Under the pieces are notes generated by a model that saw only the letters and a list, made by a program, of their open reading frames with translations, did not search any database and was not told where the DNA came from. This document shows positions 30,345-34,583 of a stretch of 34,583 bases of DNA, piece by piece. Source of the DNA: Spirogloea muscicola (taxonomy: Eukaryota; Streptophyta; Zygnematophyceae; Spirogloeales; Spirogloeaceae); assembly GCA_009602725.1 (NCBI GenBank), contig WELB01000002.1, positions 667,919-702,501 of the forward strand. Direction: 5' to 3'. The position numbers and the translations under genes are program-made. Numbering within the stretch: the first letter of the stretch is position 1; every line of letters begins with the position of its first letter.

Positions 30345-31969
30345 CTAGGGGAGGGGAGGCCCTGGCAGCCGTCCGATGCCGGACGGGGGCCACATCGGAG
30401 CGCTCGCCGCGGTCTCATCGGACGGCGCATGGTGCCTGGATTCCGACCCCCCCCGGCTTGCGACTCTTCAGCCGCCGGATCTGGCGATCGCACGGCCGGC
30501 CGAACCCGGTGGCTACAGGTCTGATCTGCTGCCCCCTTGCCAATGCCCTGTGTTTTCCTCCGATGTATTTCTCCACAGTTTCCGGCTCCTCTCACACTGT
30601 TCACTCGTTCGTGGGCTGCCGTTTTTACAGCGATCGGTGTAGCTGTTCAGAAGAGCTACACCTATCTCGAAGAAGCTGGCTTCTCATAGCTCACGCCCTC
30701 TGGAGGAGCTGCTCATTTCACACAGCCTTCGCATTCTCTGCAAGTGCTGCTTCTATCGCCTCCACAGTAACTCGGACCTCAAGTATACGTAAACCTTCTG
30801 ATTAAGTATCACGCAACATCGGCATTATGGTGTCATCCTGGTCGCCACCTGCAGCAACACGTCCCCGCTGGTCAAATGGCACAGTTACGATATCCATTGA
30901 GAGGGTCCAGTAGATGAGGGCAAGCACATGTTAATGGAGTCGTCATAGTTGACCTTGCATTGCAGATTACATAGTTGCATGGTACATCATCGTAGCTCTG
31001 TAACACTCAGTGATGATGCCTTTTCAGACTGCTCCTCTCCAATGGATAAGTCTGCAACCAGGTGGACTACCAGGATTACGCATGCAGTTACTACATGGGT
31101 AAGTAGAAACCACAAAACACTTATTACATTGGCCAAGGCACTGCAACTTGTCATGCTGTCGTACGACTAGCTCTGTGGATGCACCAGAAAGCGCCAGAGT
31201 TGATTGAAGATGGAGCCATTTGCACAGCGCTGACTGAAGCAATAATTGGACACCCAACACAAACGAGGCAGACTCTGACCACTCCCTAGACGTGCAACTC
31301 TGCAACTGTTGTCGCCCTTACCAAGTCACAGAAGGTCAATCGACTGCTCAGATAAGCGCAATCAATACCGTTGTAGGCCAAAAAAGAATACGGGTCGCAA
31401 GGACCTGCAATACTTGGCTTGGCTTGAGCCGAGCACAAGCATGCTAACCTGGGCTAGTGGACTCCTGCTTGCGACGCTCTCTCACCCTCTTGCGCACATA
31501 GTCCCCCTACAACATTGCTCCCTCCAGAATTCCATGTGTACCTCTCTACACCACCAACTTGACGGGCACTAAACTCTGCTGACCAAGAAACAAAATTGGT
31601 ACAGCCCGCTAGTTGGTCCTCCTGCACCTGCAAAACTCGGGCTACTACACATGGGCCAACCCTCAGGTACAATAAGACAGGGGTACTGATCCTGAGCTGG
31701 TTGCCAGACCAACACCACCATCACCGCACCAAGTACTTTACAGCAACTCCTCTGAACGCCCCCTAAAGAAGGTAATTTCGACAGATTGATTGAACCAGCG
31801 CCTCGCCACAAGGTGGAGAAGATAGGATGAGAGCTGACTTCCTCCCCGAGCTGCAGCAGCTTGGCAGCCCAGCTGTGCAGCCCAACCGTATAAACGGATG
31901 AGCTTGCTGGCCTTCACAGGTGCTGCATCAGCTTGCAGCAGCAGCCACCATGAAGTCTGGGCTAGGTTG
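30345..31969. other. Spacer between RPS27 promoter and GLK 3' end
   Basis: No gene is supported. A 9-bp hairpin at 30636-30662 and a diverged module-A remnant (GTGGGCTGCC...ACAGCGATCGG, 30611-30637) are present. The part nearest GLK should contain its 3' UTR. Confidence 0.5.
30636..30662. repeat. 9-bp inverted repeat, 9-nt loop
   Basis: GGTGTAGCT (30636-30644) and AGCTACACC (30654-30662) are perfect reverse complements. They follow directly on a diverged module-A hairpin, so this may be the tail stem of that repeat family. Confidence 0.75.
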
Positions 31970-34546
31970 TCACGGCTGCTGGTCAGTGGAGGGCTCTTGG
32001 GCAAGGAGCAGGAGGGACTCATCCACCTCCTCCTCCTCCTCCTCGCGTTTAACTTGCGGGGCTGTGGAAATGCCCTGTCTCTCCAACTCTGCCATTACAC
32101 CTTCCATGGAAGGAGGCCTCAATCCGAGCGGGAGAGGCGTGCATGGATTCGCAAGAGCTTCACGGATGGTTGCCTCAAGGATCTCCTTTTGCTGCATTAT
32201 TTGGCAAAATGAGACAACCGAGAAGAAATGTGAGCAGAATACTGGCATTACAGCTGAGATAGGCAATACACATCATACAGATGAAAGTGACTCTACGTTT
32301 TACACTCAAGTATGATTGAGACCATCAAGTTCAAGATTTCACCAGCAAATAGTACCCTGCTTGCAAATTGCGCACTCTAGCTTGACATTTGTGAGGAGCA
32401 GCATCAGCGAGACAAATGCTGCCCTGAAGGCCAAGGCTTACGGGGTGTAGGTGACCAGGGCGTCCCATAGCGCCGCCTATACCATGATGATCATCATACA
32501 TAGGAACTGACATAGAGTCATCAACAAGGAACCCGTCTGCAATGGAGCCGGGTGAGGAGGGCGCCATGGACATGCCCATTAGATAGGCCACCATGGGTGG
32601 GTGTAATCTCTGGCCAGCATAAAAGGGAGGAGATATCAGTGACAGCATGTATAGTCGCCAAGTACCCAGCTGCAGCTGAGCTGCCAAAGCCATCCCATCT
32701 CATGAGACGCTGCAACAATTTGAATTAGCAAAACTCACATATGATGAAACAACCACTGTCATGTGACTACAATTTTAATATGAGCTTGCCTTGTGAAGCT
32801 TATCACAAAAGGGCAGCATGCTAAAGAATCCGTTTTGTGTAACATGGGCAACCCCTTCACCACTGTGAGGTAGAAGCTTGCACATCACATTGAGTGTATC
32901 ATAACTAAATATCAGGATGTCACGACCTCACAAAGGTGGACAGGATGCAGCCATCTGTAATAGTAAGAAGGGAATCTTCACATACCATTAAAGGATAGCA
33001 AGGTGTGCCAAGCACAGGTGCTTGTGGATGGCCCCAGGCATCCACGTGCGTCTGCCATCGCAGCAATGAAAAGAAAACAGGGTAAGAGGTCACATTTGCC
33101 TACGGCCTGGTTCCACGTCTCCTACCATGTGATGAGGGACAGAAGCAAGCTTGTCCCGATCGCCACTCACATGGTGCTGCCACATTGATCCATCAGGCCC
33201 ATGCCAGCTGGCCACTGGCGCGATGGCTGGCTGTTGCCACAAATGAGAGGGGCTGTGGTCCACACTAGGATGTCCCCACACGTGGAGAGGAGGGCCAAGC
33301 ACTTGAGCATGCGTGGACTGGTGATGGTGCTGCGCCTGGACTTGGGCATGGGCAAGTGGTGGGCGGGGCTGGATGTGCGGGGGATTCGCATGGTACGGTG
33401 TAACCCACAAAGTACCATCACGCCTGGTCCTTCCCCAGGATGTGGTCAAGTCAAGGGGCCTACGGTGATGCCACGTTGCAGCCTCTGCCTCTCTAGCAAG
33501 AAGGTGCCGCCTGTGCGACCTGTATTTCTGTTGACACAGCATGGAGAAAGCACATAATAATCTCATCAACACACATCAAACAGCTCAATCTGACCCAGCC
33601 ACCAGATCCGCCTGACCAACAGACCTCTTGAGCTGCGACATCCAACAGCTAGGCCCAGAATATACAGAATACACATTGCAATGTATTTGCACCCAAAGCT
33701 GGACAACCAGAGCTGGTACTGCCAGTTCTAGAAGCACAAATGTTCGTCTACACCGTGGGGACAGACAATGCAGGTCCCTACAAGCATTCCACGCATTCAA
33801 AGGCGTCGGACCTGACATTTTTAATTGCGTTCTGGATGGCTGAATGCCCATGTCACTTGCATGTGATGCAATTTATCGTGAAATGTGGGAAATGCCACAG
33901 ACAGGGACCCACCATGTCTGACTACATGGATGCAGGATGGCTATGACATATAGCTTGAAATATGTATTATGAGCAGCATGTGCACCTGCAGATGGCTGGC
34001 AATGTTATGCCGCGTGAGGCACTGCACCCCCATGAGATCTAAGATGCGGGACGGGATGGCCTTCTCCACCCCGAGCTGCTCCACCGCCTGGACGAATCTC
34101 CGGTGGAGATCCGGCGTCCAATCCACCTGCGCACGGCACGGCGACGCAGCCTCAGAGCTGCCTCCAGCTGAGACGGCGGATATGGACGAGCTGCTCGTCA
34201 TTTCGGGACCCTGGCCAATGCAAAGGATGCGTCCTGACGAGGGAGACGGCCGGACCTTCATCTTCCGCCTTCCGGCATTGCCTTTACAATGCTTCGGCTG
34301 GTCGACGGAGGCGGGGTCGCTGTCCTGGCAGGTCTCTACTGTACACGCGGCCTCGGAGCCGCACTCGTCCTCCTCGGAGAGCGCCCGCAGGAGCTCCCCC
34401 TCCTGCACGTCGTTCATCAGGTCCTCCACCATGAGCAGCGAGTCGTCGTCCTCCGCCAGCTCCGTGTCGTGCACCTCCCCGCCGTCGAAGGACTCAGCCT
34501 TGGGCGCCGCTGCCGCCGCCGCCGGCGGCTCCCGCGGCTTGGCCAT
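31970..34546 (-). CDS. GLK: GOLDEN2-LIKE transcription factor, about 457 aa
   Basis: GLK proteins are nuclear GARP-family activators of chloroplast development and photosynthesis genes. Five exons join in phase 0: 34546-33986, 33527-33171, 33051-32986, 32609-32442 and 32191-31970 (stop). The N-terminal third is acidic ([23 protein letters not shown]), as expected for an activation region. The GARP domain spans residues ~141-193 ([45 protein letters not shown]), followed by the GLK hallmark AREAEAATW. The middle is Pro/His-rich with [11 protein letters not shown] and DAWGHP...LGTPCYP, both GLK-typical. The last exon is the GCT box ([20 protein letters not shown]), which separates true GLKs from other GARP proteins. 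A glutamate run ([15 protein letters not shown]) follows it. The ATG at 34546 is the first; the frame stays open upstream to the window edge, so a longer N-terminus cannot be excluded. Confidence 0.97.
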
Positions 34547-34583
34547 CGCCGCCGCCAGCCTCCCCACGCCCGCCGCCGCCGCC
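34547..34583 (-). other. GC-rich open sequence upstream of GLK ATG
   Basis: GGC repeats remain open in the GLK frame to the end of the window. It is either 5' UTR or additional N-terminal coding sequence continuing outside. Confidence 0.5.

Overview
The window is nuclear DNA of a green plant-lineage (streptophyte) eukaryote. All recognisable genes are split by short GT-AG introns. They include a GOLDEN2-LIKE (GLK) transcription factor with both the GARP DNA-binding domain and the GLK-specific C-terminal GCT box, two root-cap-domain secreted proteins, a Rubisco accumulation factor 1 (RAF1)-type helical domain, and ribosomal protein eS27. Coding exons are GC-rich and Ala-rich at 5' ends, introns are mostly about 70-330 bp, and spacers are AT-richer. 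The species cannot be fixed from sequence alone; a streptophyte alga or an early-diverging land plant fits. The assembly has two N gaps (11419-12016, 23606-24514) and three single Ns (7595, 17352, 30273).

Layout: 220-1479 (+), the 3' part of an unidentified coiled-coil protein. 2112-7613 (-), a complete 16-exon MAD1 spindle-checkpoint gene. 7614-9291, a repeat-rich spacer with a 111-nt-arm foldback. 9292-10886 (-), a RAF1-like helical-domain gene without the usual beta-domain. 11297-12016, a 122-nt poly-A tract flush against a gap. 12546-14603 (+), a protein with many endocytic-adaptor-type DPF/WGDF motifs and a C-terminal TPR region. 15082-16814 (+), a prolyl 4-hydroxylase-type 2OG-Fe(II) oxygenase whose 5' exons are uncertain. 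17279-19183 (+) and 22295-23349 (-), two convergent paralogues with the root-cap domain; the second loses its N-terminal exons at the gap. 23350-28971 is mostly spacer and repeats. 29302-30168 (-), RPS27. 31970-34546 (-), GLK.

The genes do not form one pathway: mitotic checkpoint, Rubisco biogenesis, membrane traffic, hydroxylation, cell-wall/secretion, translation and chloroplast-development regulation lie side by side, as expected in a compact eukaryotic genome. The least explained part is a dispersed, modular hairpin repeat family (GGGCTGGC...CAGCC core with satellite modules) that fills most spacers and also lies in introns of gene models. I found no CRISPR, no rRNA, no confident tRNA and no autonomous transposon ORF.
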